From the NCBI RefSeq assembly GCF_947491795.1, contig NZ_CANLKW010000010.1:1-52508 (forward strand): 52,508 bases of DNA, written 5' to 3'. The translations under genes and the position numbers were made by a program. The notes under the pieces are model-generated. The model had not been told where the DNA came from. It saw only the letters and a program-made list of their open reading frames with translations, and ran no database searches. Numbering within the stretch: position 1 is the stretch's first letter; each line of letters opens with the position of its first letter. The stretch comes from an uncultured Roseobacter sp. (GTDB lineage Bacteria; Pseudomonadota; Alphaproteobacteria; Rhodobacterales; Rhodobacteraceae). This document shows positions 17,080 through 25,023 of this stretch, in pieces.

Positions 17080-19647
17080 ATGCTGCACCCTAGAGATAAA
17101 GGTGCCGCAGTGCAGAATAACCCGCATACCACACTCGTAACGCCCAGGGCGCCCATTGCGACCGACACCCATGGGGGTCGGGCAAAATGCCTGCAGCGTC
17201 TGGTGCGTCTTGATCTGCCGGTGCCGCGTACTGTGGCGCTGTCTTTTGATGCGGTGCAGCGGATTGCGCGGGGTGAGATGCCCGATATCCCGGCGATCGT
17301 TTCCCAGTTTCCCGACGGGGCGCTGCTTTGCGTCAGGCCATCGTCCGAGGACCCGGACTGGGGCGGGCCGGGTGCTGCCCTGAACATTGGTATGAACGCT
17401 GACCGCCAGGCGGACCTGGCCGCGCGGCTGGGCGATGAGGCAGCGGCTGCGATTTTCACACGCTTTGTACAGTCCTACGCCGTCGATGTCGCGCGTCTTG
17501 ATCCGGATATGTTTGACGATGTGCGCCAGGATGGTGCCGCCGGACTGCAGGAGGCACTCTATGCCTACGAGGCCGAGTACGAGGAGCCTTTCCCCGCGGA
17601 TCCTGCCGAACAGCTGACCGCCGTTCTCAAGTCTATGGCGCGGGCCTGGGACGGTACAACAGCACGCCTGCTGCGGCAGGCCAAAGGCGCGCCTGCGGAT
17701 GCCGGGCTGGGTCTGGTCGTCCAGGAAATGGCGCTTGGCCTTGGTACCGGCGAATGTGGTTCGGGCGTTTTGCAACTGGTCAACAGTGAAACCGGACTGC
17801 CGCAGATCACAGGCCGCTATCTGAGCCAGAGCCAGGGGCGCGACGCGCTGGGGGGTGATGCGGCTGCGGTATACCTGAGCCGTGATCCACGCGGGCCGTC
17901 GCTGGAAGAACTGGCGCCCGAGGTCTTCAGCACGCTGAAAGATCATGCAGCCCTGATGCGCAAAAAGCTGCGTGAGGAAATGCAGGTTGAGTTTGTGCTG
18001 GAAAACGGCGCGCTGCACATTCTTGACGGTGTGCGGGTATCCCGATCCAGCCAGGCCGCCGTTCGGATCGCGGTGCAATTGTCCGAAGATGGCATCATTC
18101 CACGTGCCGAGGCCCTGATGCGGGTGCAGCCGCGCACACTGACAGAACTGCTGCACCGCCAGGTCAGCCCCAATGCCCGGCGTGACGTTATGGGGCGCGG
18201 CATTGCGGCCAGCCCGGGTGCCGCGACCGGCCAGATTGTTTTCACCGCGACGGAGGCGCAGGCCAGTGCCGCGCGGGGCGAGCCCTGTATTCTGGTGCGC
18301 CGTGAAACATCGCCCGAGGATATCCGCGGCATGCATGCAGCTGCGGCTGTTCTGACCGAACGCGGCGGGATCACCAGCCATGCGGCGGTTATCGGGCGCG
18401 GTATCGGGCTGCCTTGTGTCGTGGGCGCATCAAGCATGCGCTTTAACCGCAGCAAGAAACAGCTGATTGCGGAAGACGGGCGGGTTTTCTCAGAAGGTGA
18501 GGTTATAACAGTTGATGGCTCGAGCGGTCAGGTGCTTGCCGGTGCGCCTGAAATGCGCGAGGCCGCGCTTGATGAAAGCTTTCAACGCCTGATGGAGTGG
18601 GCGGATGAGCTGCGCGACATTGATATCCGCGCTAACGCCGACACCCCCGCGGACGCGCAAACAGCCAGGAATTTCCGGGCGCAGGGGATCGGGCTGTGCC
18701 GGACAGAGCACATGTTCTTTGAGACCGGCCGGCTGACCGTCATGCGCGAGATGATCTTTGCAGAAACATCCGAAGACCGTCGCGCCGTTCTGGAACGTTT
18801 GTTGCCCATGCAGCGCGATGACTTCACCCAGCTCTTCCGGATCATGCAGGGCAAACCGGTCTGTATCCGCCTGTTTGATCCGCCGCTGCATGAATTTCTG
18901 CCGACAGATCGCGCTGGCCAGCGAGAACTGGCCGAAGCGCTCGACCTGCCGCTGTCTGACGTGACCCGCAGGATCAGCGCGATGTCCGAATACAATCCGA
19001 TGCTGGGCCTGCGCGGCGTGCGTCTGGGGGTAACGGTGCCGGAAATCTACGAGATGCAGGCGCGGGCAATTTTCGAAGCCACGCTGGATGCCAGCGTGGA
19101 GGGCGCACCTGTGGTTCCGGAAATCATGATCCCGCTGGTCTCTGCGAAACGCGAAGTTGAGCTGGTCAAGGTCGCAATCGACGCGGTGGCAGCAGCTGTG
19201 CGCGCGGAACGGGACCGGGAGTTTGACTACCGTCTGGGTGTGATGGTCGAGACACCAAGAGCAGCACTGCGGTCAGCAGATATTGCGCCCTACTGTGCTT
19301 TTCTCAGCTTTGGCACAAACGACCTCACGCAGATGGCCTATGGCCTGTCGCGGGATGATGCCGGGCGGTTTATGTCTGATTACGTGCAGCAGGGTGTGTT
19401 TGCAGAGGATCCGTTCCATGTGCTGGATGTGGAGGGCGTCGGAGAACTGCTCAAGATCGGTGCTGAGCGCGGACGGTCTGTCCAGCCTGATATCACGCTC
19501 TCTATCTGTGGCGAGCATGGTGGTAACCCCGAATCAATCGCCTTTTGCCGGGCCGCCGGGTTCGATTATGTGTCCTGTTCCCCCTTCAGGGTGCCGGTGG
19601 CGCGACTAGCTGCCGCACAATTGGCCATTTCTGACAATATATTGTAA
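17080..19647 (+). CDS. PEP-utilising enzyme, pyruvate phosphate dikinase-like
   Basis: 855 residues, close to PpdK length. The phosphohistidine domain is intact (TERGGITSHAAVIGRGIGLPCV, catalytic His near residue 430). The C-terminal TIM-barrel PEP/pyruvate domain is also intact, including GLCRTEHMFF, MIPLV, GVMVETPRAAL, SFGTNDLTQM, SICGEHGG and the catalytic Cys in YVSCSPFRVP. The N-terminal nucleotide-binding half is strongly diverged: the canonical SVRSGA...MPGMMDT loop is CVRPSSEDPDWGGPGAA here. A true dikinase (pyruvate + ATP + Pi to PEP) is possible, but loss of ATP/Pi chemistry is as likely; roseobacter homologues are usually called putative PEP-binding proteins. It follows glyS by 62 bases. 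Confidence 0.8.
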   Translation: MLHPRDKGAAVQNNPHTTLVTPRAPIATDTHGGRAKCLQRLVRLDLPVPRTVALSFDAVQRIARGEMPDIPAIVSQFPDGALLCVRPSSEDPDWGGPGAALNIGMNADRQADLAARLGDEAAAAIFTRFVQSYAVDVARLDPDMFDDVRQDGAAGLQEALYAYEAEYEEPFPADPAEQLTAVLKSMARAWDGTTARLLRQAKGAPADAGLGLVVQEMALGLGTGECGSGVLQLVNSETGLPQITGRYLSQSQGRDALGGDAAAVYLSRDPRGPSLEELAPEVFSTLKDHAALMRKKLREEMQVEFVLENGALHILDGVRVSRSSQAAVRIAVQLSEDGIIPRAEALMRVQPRTLTELLHRQVSPNARRDVMGRGIAASPGAATGQIVFTATEAQASAARGEPCILVRRETSPEDIRGMHAAAAVLTERGGITSHAAVIGRGIGLPCVVGASSMRFNRSKKQLIAEDGRVFSEGEVITVDGSSGQVLAGAPEMREAALDESFQRLMEWADELRDIDIRANADTPADAQTARNFRAQGIGLCRTEHMFFETGRLTVMREMIFAETSEDRRAVLERLLPMQRDDFTQLFRIMQGKPVCIRLFDPPLHEFLPTDRAGQRELAEALDLPLSDVTRRISAMSEYNPMLGLRGVRLGVTVPEIYEMQARAIFEATLDASVEGAPVVPEIMIPLVSAKREVELVKVAIDAVAAAVRAERDREFDYRLGVMVETPRAALRSADIAPYCAFLSFGTNDLTQMAYGLSRDDAGRFMSDYVQQGVFAEDPFHVLDVEGVGELLKIGAERGRSVQPDITLSICGEHGGNPESIAFCRAAGFDYVSCSPFRVPVARLAAAQLAISDNIL

Positions 19648-19676
19648 AAAAATCGGCAGTCGCCACAACATGTTGT
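19634..19676. promoter_or_regulatory. Two matched 12-bp palindromes, ACAAYATRTTGT
   Basis: ACAATATATTGT (19634-19645) and ACAACATGTTGT (19665-19676) are both perfect palindromes of the same pattern. Their centres are 31 bases apart, about three helical turns. The first overlaps the stop region of the PEP-enzyme gene; the second lies 124 bases before the cell wall hydrolase start. This layout suggests a pair of operators for a dimeric regulator of the hydrolase gene. The regulator is unknown. Confidence 0.5.
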
Positions 19677-19800
19677 GTACACTTGGGGTTGAAAACCGGG
19701 AATATTAACCCCCGTTAACCAAGTTTCCCGCCGTAAACTTTACGTCAACCTTTTATCAAGTTAGAGCCCCTTCAGACTTTTAAGGTGGGGGAACGCAGTT

Positions 19801-20442
19801 ATGCGTACAATCTGCAAAACAGCTTTAACGTTTTTATTTGGACTGAACCTTGGTCTTTTTGCGGCAAATCCCGGCATTTCGAGCCCGGGCGTGAAAAGCA
19901 ACACTGCAACTGCACCTGCTTCGCTTGAGCAGGTAACGAGAGCTCGGATGCTGGACACGCGCCTGCAGACCGAGACGAAGGTCAACGTTGAGTTTTCAAA
20001 GCGCTGGGTGGATGCCCAGCCTGAAGCGGTGGGCGGTGATGAACTGGCCTGTCTGGCGGAGGCGCTCTATTTCGAGGCGCGCGGCGAGACAGTCAAAGGA
20101 CAATTCGCTGTTGCCGAGGTTATTCTGAACCGCGTCAAATCGGAGCGGTTCCCGTCTTCGGCCTGCGGCGTGATCAATCAGGGAACAGGCAAGAAGTATC
20201 AGTGCCAGTTTACCTATACCTGTGATGGCTACGAAGAAGTGATCCGCGAGCCCCGCGCCTTTGAGCGCGTGTCAAAAGTGGCGCGGCTGGCGCTGGACGG
20301 TGTTGTCCCGAAACTGACCGAGGGCGCGACCCATTATCACACAACAGCTGTGAGCCCACGCTGGGCGCGGGTCTACACCAAAACAGCTGCGATTGGTGAT
20401 CATATCTTTTATCGCCACACATGGCGCACTGCCAGCAACTGA
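19801..20442 (+). CDS. SleB-type cell wall hydrolase
   Basis: 213 residues. The N-terminal 25 residues (basic start, then LTFLFGLNLGLFAANPG) look like a signal peptide or anchor. The C-terminal domain from about residue 80 is Hydrolase_2/SleB-like: CLAEALYFEARGETVKGQFAVAEVILNRV with the catalytic Glu, YQCQFTYTCDG, and GATHYHTT...WAR. Such enzymes cut peptidoglycan glycan strands, in the periplasm here. The start at 19801 follows GGTGGGGGAACG. The AT-rich 153-base upstream region holds the two ACAAYATRTTGT palindromes and a TTAA-N6-TTAA at 19705-19718, one base short of the CtrA spacing. Confidence 0.85.
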   Translation: MRTICKTALTFLFGLNLGLFAANPGISSPGVKSNTATAPASLEQVTRARMLDTRLQTETKVNVEFSKRWVDAQPEAVGGDELACLAEALYFEARGETVKGQFAVAEVILNRVKSERFPSSACGVINQGTGKKYQCQFTYTCDGYEEVIREPRAFERVSKVARLALDGVVPKLTEGATHYHTTAVSPRWARVYTKTAAIGDHIFYRHTWRTASN

Positions 20443-20484
20443 CGCTTTCCTGCCATGGCGCGACGGTTCCGGGCCTGATAAACA

Positions 20485-20515
20485 CAATGCGTGGTCTATT
20501 ACAGGCCACGCATTG
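20485..20515 (+). promoter_or_regulatory. Perfect 10-bp inverted repeat in the folB leader
   Basis: CAATGCGTGG (20485-20494) pairs with CCACGCATTG (20506-20515), with an 11-base gap that can add a G-T and a C-G pair. It ends 20 bases before the folB ATG, with AAAGG between. No T-tract follows, so it is not a classical terminator for the upstream hydrolase gene. It could be a leader RNA hairpin or an operator. Confidence 0.5.
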
Positions 20516-20535
20516 CGCATTGAAAGGCCGCTGAA

Positions 20536-21459
20536 ATGAGTTCTGAGATACGACTGGCCTTTGCGCATCCTGCCGAGCGTTCAGAGGCCACAGCGCCGGA
20601 TGGTCCGCTGGACAGGATATCTCTGCGTGACCATATCGTGGATGTGGAAATCGGCGCCTTTCAGGCCGAACGGGGCGTGACGCAGCGCATTTGTTTCAAT
20701 GTTGTTGTCGAAGTGCGCCCCCTGACCGGACCGATCGACGACGATGTCGACCGTATCCTGAGCTATGACAAAGTGACTGAGGCTATTGCCACAGAACTGG
20801 CTGACGAGCGGCTCAATCTGCTGGAAACGCTGGCCGAACGCGTGGCCGAGCGTATTCTGCTGGAACCGCAGGCAGAGCGCGCATTTGTCCGTATTGAAAA
20901 GCTCGACCGCGGGTCGGGCGCACTGGGCGTGGAAATCGTCCGGTCGAGGGGCCAGGTCGAAGGCGACAGAGCGGCTGCTGTCGAAACACCTGATCCCGAA
21001 CTGATATACCTGAGCAATGCGGCGATTGCATCGCCGTTGCTGAAAGGCTGGATAGACCAGTTAGAGGGTATGGGCCGCCCGCTGATCTTTTGTGTCGGAG
21101 CCTCTGATACTCCCGCTCCGCAAACCGGGCACCGTATGGCGCAACGGCGCATTGATCTGCTCGCGATTGAACAGAATGCCTGGGTGCTGGCGTCTCGCGA
21201 TGACCGCTGCGTTGTTGTTTCAACGCGGACTGAACTGGACTGGGCAATGCGCAACGGACAATCCTGCGTCTGGGCACCGTCCAAGATTGTTCTGGATGCC
21301 GTCGACGGACCTTCGGCACAACCGCGCGATGCAGTTGCTCTCGCCGCCTGGTTTGCGGCCACTTTTGACGCGCGGGAATTGCTGGTGATCGGTGCAGAGC
21401 TGCCGGCGGAGACATCGGTACCTCTGCGGCACCTCGCAGTTTCTGCGACCCACGTCTGA
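20536..21459 (+). CDS. folB: Dihydroneopterin aldolase FolB with C-terminal kinase-like domain
   Basis: 307 residues, far above the roughly 120 of a lone FolB. Residues about 25-135 are the aldolase: ISLRDHIVDVEIGAFQAERG, LSYDKVTEAIATELADERLNLLETLAERVAERIL and VRIEKLDRGSGALGVEIVRSRG. It converts dihydroneopterin to 6-hydroxymethyl-dihydropterin in folate synthesis. Residues about 150-300 form a second domain. Its end (AVALAAWFAATFDARELLVIG) resembles the 'D-S-x-A-x-W-x-A-x-x-L-x-A-x-x-LLLx' segment of amino acid kinase-fold proteins such as MfnE, though the phosphate-binding part looks lost. That assignment is inference. It is followed by folP after 3 bases. Confidence 0.88.
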   Translation: MSSEIRLAFAHPAERSEATAPDGPLDRISLRDHIVDVEIGAFQAERGVTQRICFNVVVEVRPLTGPIDDDVDRILSYDKVTEAIATELADERLNLLETLAERVAERILLEPQAERAFVRIEKLDRGSGALGVEIVRSRGQVEGDRAAAVETPDPELIYLSNAAIASPLLKGWIDQLEGMGRPLIFCVGASDTPAPQTGHRMAQRRIDLLAIEQNAWVLASRDDRCVVVSTRTELDWAMRNGQSCVWAPSKIVLDAVDGPSAQPRDAVALAAWFAATFDARELLVIGAELPAETSVPLRHLAVSATHV

Positions 21460-21462
21460 CCT

Positions 21463-22476
21463 GTGGGGGTCGTCTACCGCCCGATTGCGCAAACCGATCC
21501 GGCCCGTCCGGAGACATCTGAGCTGCTGGCCGGAGGTTGGTGCTGGTTCACCCATGCTGAAGTTCTGGAACGCGGACGCAGCCCGGAAATCATCCCCGCA
21601 GGTGATATCCCACGCGGGGATCTGGACCGGCTGACACGGCCACGGGCATCGGTTGCGGGCCTGGACCTCAGCCGTCCGTGCATCATGGGCATTCTGAATA
21701 TTACGCCGGACAGTTTCTCTGATGGCGGGCGGCTCGGGTCCGCCTCTGCCGCGACGGCGGCTGGCCGGGCGATGCAGGCAGCGGACATCCTCGATATCGG
21801 TGGCGAATCCACGAGGCCGGGTGCTGCATTTGTGCCGCCGGATGAGGAAATTGCGAGGGTCGTGCCGGTCATCAGTGCGCTGAAAGCGGCCGGTATCGCG
21901 CAACCGCTTTCCGTCGACACCCGCAAAGCGCCGGTGGCCGCTGCCGCACTTGGCGCGGGCGCTGCTCTTGTCAACGACGTGTCCGGTTTCACTTTTGATG
22001 CGGATCTTGCGCCACTGTGCGCGCGGAACGGAACGCCCGTCTGCGTGATGCATGCGCAGGGTGATCCGGCCACCATGCAGGAAAATCCGCACTATGATGA
22101 TGTCGTGCTGGATGTGTTCGATTTTCTGCAGGGACAGATCAGTCACCTGAACGCACTGGGGATATCATCCGAACAGATCATCGCTGATCCGGGCATCGGG
22201 TTCGGCAAAACACAGGCACATAATCTGGCATTGCTGTCGCGGTTGTCAGTTTTCCATGCGCTGGGTGTTCCGGTTTTGCTTGGGGCGTCGCGCAAACGCT
22301 TTATTGGTACGATCGGCGGCGCGGCTCAAGCGAAGCAGCGTATGCCCGGATCGATTGCCGTGGCGCTCGCGGCATTGAAACATGGGACACAAATTGTGCG
22401 CGTTCATGACGTGCCCGAGACGGCCCAGGCCATTGCGCTCTGGCGGGCAACCGTGGCAGGACGTGCCCATGGATAA
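21463..22476 (+). CDS. folP: Dihydropteroate synthase FolP
   Basis: Joins 6-hydroxymethyl-dihydropterin pyrophosphate to p-aminobenzoate; the sulfonamide target. The 337 residues include the signatures IMGILNITPDSFSDGG, DILDIGGESTRPGA, NDVSGF, ADPGIGFGKTQAHN, LLGASRKRFIG and RVHDV. The first 75 residues precede the usual start of the barrel, an extension that appears to be typical of the group. The GTG at 21463 follows the folB stop by 3 bases; no ATG is available before the conserved core except internal ones. Its end overlaps glmM by 8 bases. The operon order is folB-folP-glmM. Confidence 0.95.
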   Translation: MGVVYRPIAQTDPARPETSELLAGGWCWFTHAEVLERGRSPEIIPAGDIPRGDLDRLTRPRASVAGLDLSRPCIMGILNITPDSFSDGGRLGSASAATAAGRAMQAADILDIGGESTRPGAAFVPPDEEIARVVPVISALKAAGIAQPLSVDTRKAPVAAAALGAGAALVNDVSGFTFDADLAPLCARNGTPVCVMHAQGDPATMQENPHYDDVVLDVFDFLQGQISHLNALGISSEQIIADPGIGFGKTQAHNLALLSRLSVFHALGVPVLLGASRKRFIGTIGGAAQAKQRMPGSIAVALAALKHGTQIVRVHDVPETAQAIALWRATVAGRAHG

Positions 22477-23818
22477 GCTTTTTGGTACCGACGGCGTGCG
22501 TGGCACGGCCAATGTTCACCCTATGACGGCCGAGATGGCCCTGCGCATCGGCGCTGCTGTGGGGCGTTACTTCAGCCGGGAAACCTCCTCGGTACATCGG
22601 GTTGTCATTGGAAAAGACACCCGTCTGTCCGGGTATATGTTTGAAAATGCGCTGACCGCAGGGCTGACATCCACGGGCATGAACGTTCTGCTTCTGGGTC
22701 CGGTTCCAACGCCTGCGGTCGGTCTTTTGACCCGGTCAATGCGTGCCGATCTGGGGGTGATGATTTCGGCCAGTCACAACCCGGCCCATGACAATGGCAT
22801 CAAGTTTTTTGGCCCGGACGGCTTTAAGCTGTCTGACAAGGTCGAGGCGGAAATTGAAGCGCTCATCGCCGAAGGCGTGAGCGCGGCCCCCGCCGACGGT
22901 ATCGGGCGCGCCAAGCGTATTGATGATGGCCGGTTCCGTTATATCGAGCGGGTCAAAACGTCCTTTCCACGACAGATGCGGCTGGATGGCCTGAAGGTGG
23001 TGGTCGATTGCGCAAATGGCGCGGCCTACAAAGTCGCCCCCGAAGCGCTCTGGGAACTGGGTGCCACCGTCATTCCGGTTGGCGTTGGCCCGAACGGAAA
23101 CAACATCAACGATGGCTGCGGCTCGACACATCCGCAGATGGCGGCAGAAACAGTGGTGGCCCATGGGGCGGATGTCGGCATCTGTCTGGATGGGGATGCG
23201 GACCGTGTGATCCTCCTCGACGAGACAGGCAAAATCGGCGACGGCGATCAGTTCATGGCGCTGATGGCGTCGCGGTGGGCATCCGAGGGCCGCCTGGCCA
23301 ATGATGCGCTGGTTGCCACTGTCATGTCCAACCTCGGCCTCGAGAACTTTCTGCAGGGCAAGGGCCTCCGGCTGGAGCGCACGGGCGTCGGGGATCGCTA
23401 TGTGGTCGAACGGATGCGCGCGGGTGGCTTCAACCTCGGGGGGGAGCAATCCGGGCATATCGTTATGACGGACTATGCCACAACCGGAGACGGTCTGATG
23501 GCCGCTTTGCAGTTTCTGGCGGAAATGGTGTCTTCGGGCAAACCGGCCAGTATGCTTCTGAACAATTTCGATCCGGTGCCGCAGTTGCTGAAAAACGTCC
23601 GTTTTGCTGCGGGTCAGACACCGCTGGAGGATGCATCGGTGCAGGCCGCAATCGGTCAGGCGGAAAAGGATCTCGCCGGTCTGGGGCGTTTGCTGATCCG
23701 CAAATCAGGCACCGAACCGCTGGTCCGCGTTATGGCGGAACACGAGAATGCAGATGTCATGACCCGCGCGGTTGATATGGTTGTGGAAGCGGTCGCAGAT
23801 GCCGTGAGCGTACCCTAG
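22469..23818 (+). CDS. glmM: Phosphoglucosamine mutase GlmM
   Basis: Interconverts glucosamine-6-phosphate and glucosamine-1-phosphate for UDP-GlcNAc and hence peptidoglycan and LPS. The 449 residues are the normal length. Marks are KLFGTDGVRGTAN at the N-terminus, the phosphoserine loop ISASHNPAHDNGIKFFG, the metal loop DGDADRVILLD, the sugar-binding GGEQSGH and the phosphate-binding RKSGTEPLVRVMAE. The ATG at 22469 lies 8 bases inside folP, so translation is coupled; the open frame upstream is the folP shadow. folP-glmM adjacency is common in proteobacteria. The stop overlaps the convergent transporter by 4 bases. Confidence 0.97.
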   Translation: MDKLFGTDGVRGTANVHPMTAEMALRIGAAVGRYFSRETSSVHRVVIGKDTRLSGYMFENALTAGLTSTGMNVLLLGPVPTPAVGLLTRSMRADLGVMISASHNPAHDNGIKFFGPDGFKLSDKVEAEIEALIAEGVSAAPADGIGRAKRIDDGRFRYIERVKTSFPRQMRLDGLKVVVDCANGAAYKVAPEALWELGATVIPVGVGPNGNNINDGCGSTHPQMAAETVVAHGADVGICLDGDADRVILLDETGKIGDGDQFMALMASRWASEGRLANDALVATVMSNLGLENFLQGKGLRLERTGVGDRYVVERMRAGGFNLGGEQSGHIVMTDYATTGDGLMAALQFLAEMVSSGKPASMLLNNFDPVPQLLKNVRFAAGQTPLEDASVQAAIGQAEKDLAGLGRLLIRKSGTEPLVRVMAEHENADVMTRAVDMVVEAVADAVSVP

Positions 23819-24735
23819 CGGCTTTTGAAAAGCCTGCGAAAGGCGCCATACTGGCTGAGCCCGACGCCACTGAGGATCAGCGCCATCGCCAAAAGCAGCG
23901 AAGCGGGAAGCGGCTCTCCCAGCAGCAGTGCGCCCAGCACAACCGACCAGACAGGCACCTGATAGTTCGTGATCGACATGAAAACGGGACCGGCCGTGCG
24001 GACAACAGAGACACGCAGCAGGTTTGCCGCGGCCGTGGGAACAAGCCCGAGCAGTGCTATTACGATCAGGGTTTTCTGATCCGGAACCGGCGGCAGCCCT
24101 TCGTTGATCACCGCCATCGGCAGGGTGATAACAGCGGCGATCAGCAACAGGACGGTCGACAGCCCGATGGTATCAACAGGTGGCAGCCGGCGCATCAGAA
24201 TGCTCGAGAGCGCATAGCAACTGGCGGCGCCGACGCAGGCCGCGCGGCCAAATGGCTCCATAGCAGCACCTGTTGTCTCCAGCGCCTGACCGCCGATCAG
24301 GACACATACGCCAATAAACCCGATGACAAATCCGATACTTTTGCGTGGTGTTATCCGTTCGCCGGGCACCAGAAAATGCGCAAGTGGCAGAACGATCAAC
24401 GCAACAGATGCCATGGAAACGCCTGCAAAGCCAGAGGTGACAAACTGTTGCCCCCAGGCCAGCAGCATAAAGGGTATGGCGGAACTCAGTGCGCCAATTG
24501 CAACGGTCGCGGTCACTGCGCTGCGCTCTGGCAGGGTCTCAAAGAGATGAAAGCCCCGCAGACCCCAGACGGCGGTCATCAGGATCGCGGCAAAGGCAAT
24601 GCGCCCTGCGGCCAGCCAGAAAGGTGTCATGCCTTCGAGTGCGATTTCCGTGACCAGAAAGGTACCGCCCCAGGTAAACCCCAGTATCGCAACCATGATC
24701 CAGCTGCGTGCGGTGATGCGCGGCGATGCCGTCAC
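23815..24735 (-). CDS. EamA/DMT-family transporter
   Basis: 306 residues, about ten membrane helices in two EamA halves. Characteristic segments are ILGFTWGGTFLVTEIALEGMTP at the start of repeat one, SIGFVIGFIGVCVLIGG at its end, and TNYQVPVWSVVLGALLLGEPLP in repeat two. The substrate is unknown, and it is not closely similar to the DMT protein at 1122-2024. Its stop overlaps glmM tail to tail by 4 bases. It is divergent from the small membrane protein gene at 24808. Confidence 0.88.
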   Translation of the reverse strand: MTASPRITARSWIMVAILGFTWGGTFLVTEIALEGMTPFWLAAGRIAFAAILMTAVWGLRGFHLFETLPERSAVTATVAIGALSSAIPFMLLAWGQQFVTSGFAGVSMASVALIVLPLAHFLVPGERITPRKSIGFVIGFIGVCVLIGGQALETTGAAMEPFGRAACVGAASCYALSSILMRRLPPVDTIGLSTVLLLIAAVITLPMAVINEGLPPVPDQKTLIVIALLGLVPTAAANLLRVSVVRTAGPVFMSITNYQVPVWSVVLGALLLGEPLPASLLLAMALILSGVGLSQYGAFRRLFKSR

Positions 24736-24807
24736 AGGAAAAACCCTGATAGGGAACTTCTTGCACCAGTGGCGGGTTGATCACCAGCAAACAGAGGAGA
24801 CAGACCA

Positions 24808-24978
24808 ATGGACTTTACATTTCTGATCGTCATTCTGGCACTTGTCACGATGCTGGCTGTGATTGTCTTTGCTTTGGTAAGCAAGGCAAAAGTTGAAAAA
24901 CGGCTTGCAGATGACGACAATCCGAAATCGACACTTGCCACAGACAAAGCCTCAGACGGCACACCGGTCGACGTCTGA
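24808..24978 (+). CDS. Small single-helix membrane protein (56 residues)
   Basis: An ATG at 24808, preceded by AGAGGAGAC at ideal spacing, opens 56 codons to a TGA at 24976-24978. The protein begins MDFTFLIVILALVTMLAVIV, one clear membrane helix, then a short charged tail (SKAKVEKRLADDDNP). No family is recognised. The good ribosome site, uniform codon use and isolated position between the divergent transporter gene and convergent ilvC support a real gene. A strong hairpin lies 12 bases after its stop. Confidence 0.65.
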   Translation: MDFTFLIVILALVTMLAVIVFALVSKAKVEKRLADDDNPKSTLATDKASDGTPVDV

Positions 24979-24990
24979 GGATGCGTTAAA

Positions 24991-25016
24991 CCGGCCCGGC
25001 GTTGCAGCCGGGCCGG
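24991..25016. terminator. Hairpin between the small ORF and ilvC
   Basis: CCGGCCCGGC (24991-25000) pairs perfectly with GCCGGGCCGG (25007-25016), loop GTTGCA. It sits between two convergent genes. T-tracts are minimal (TTT on the minus side, none on the plus side), so it may pause or protect transcripts rather than act as a strong intrinsic terminator. Confidence 0.6.
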
Positions 25017-25023
25017 GCAGAAA

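Noticed and set aside
19705..19718. CtrA box upstream of the SleB-type gene
   Set aside because: The two TTAA halves are six bases apart, not seven, so the spacing is off by one.
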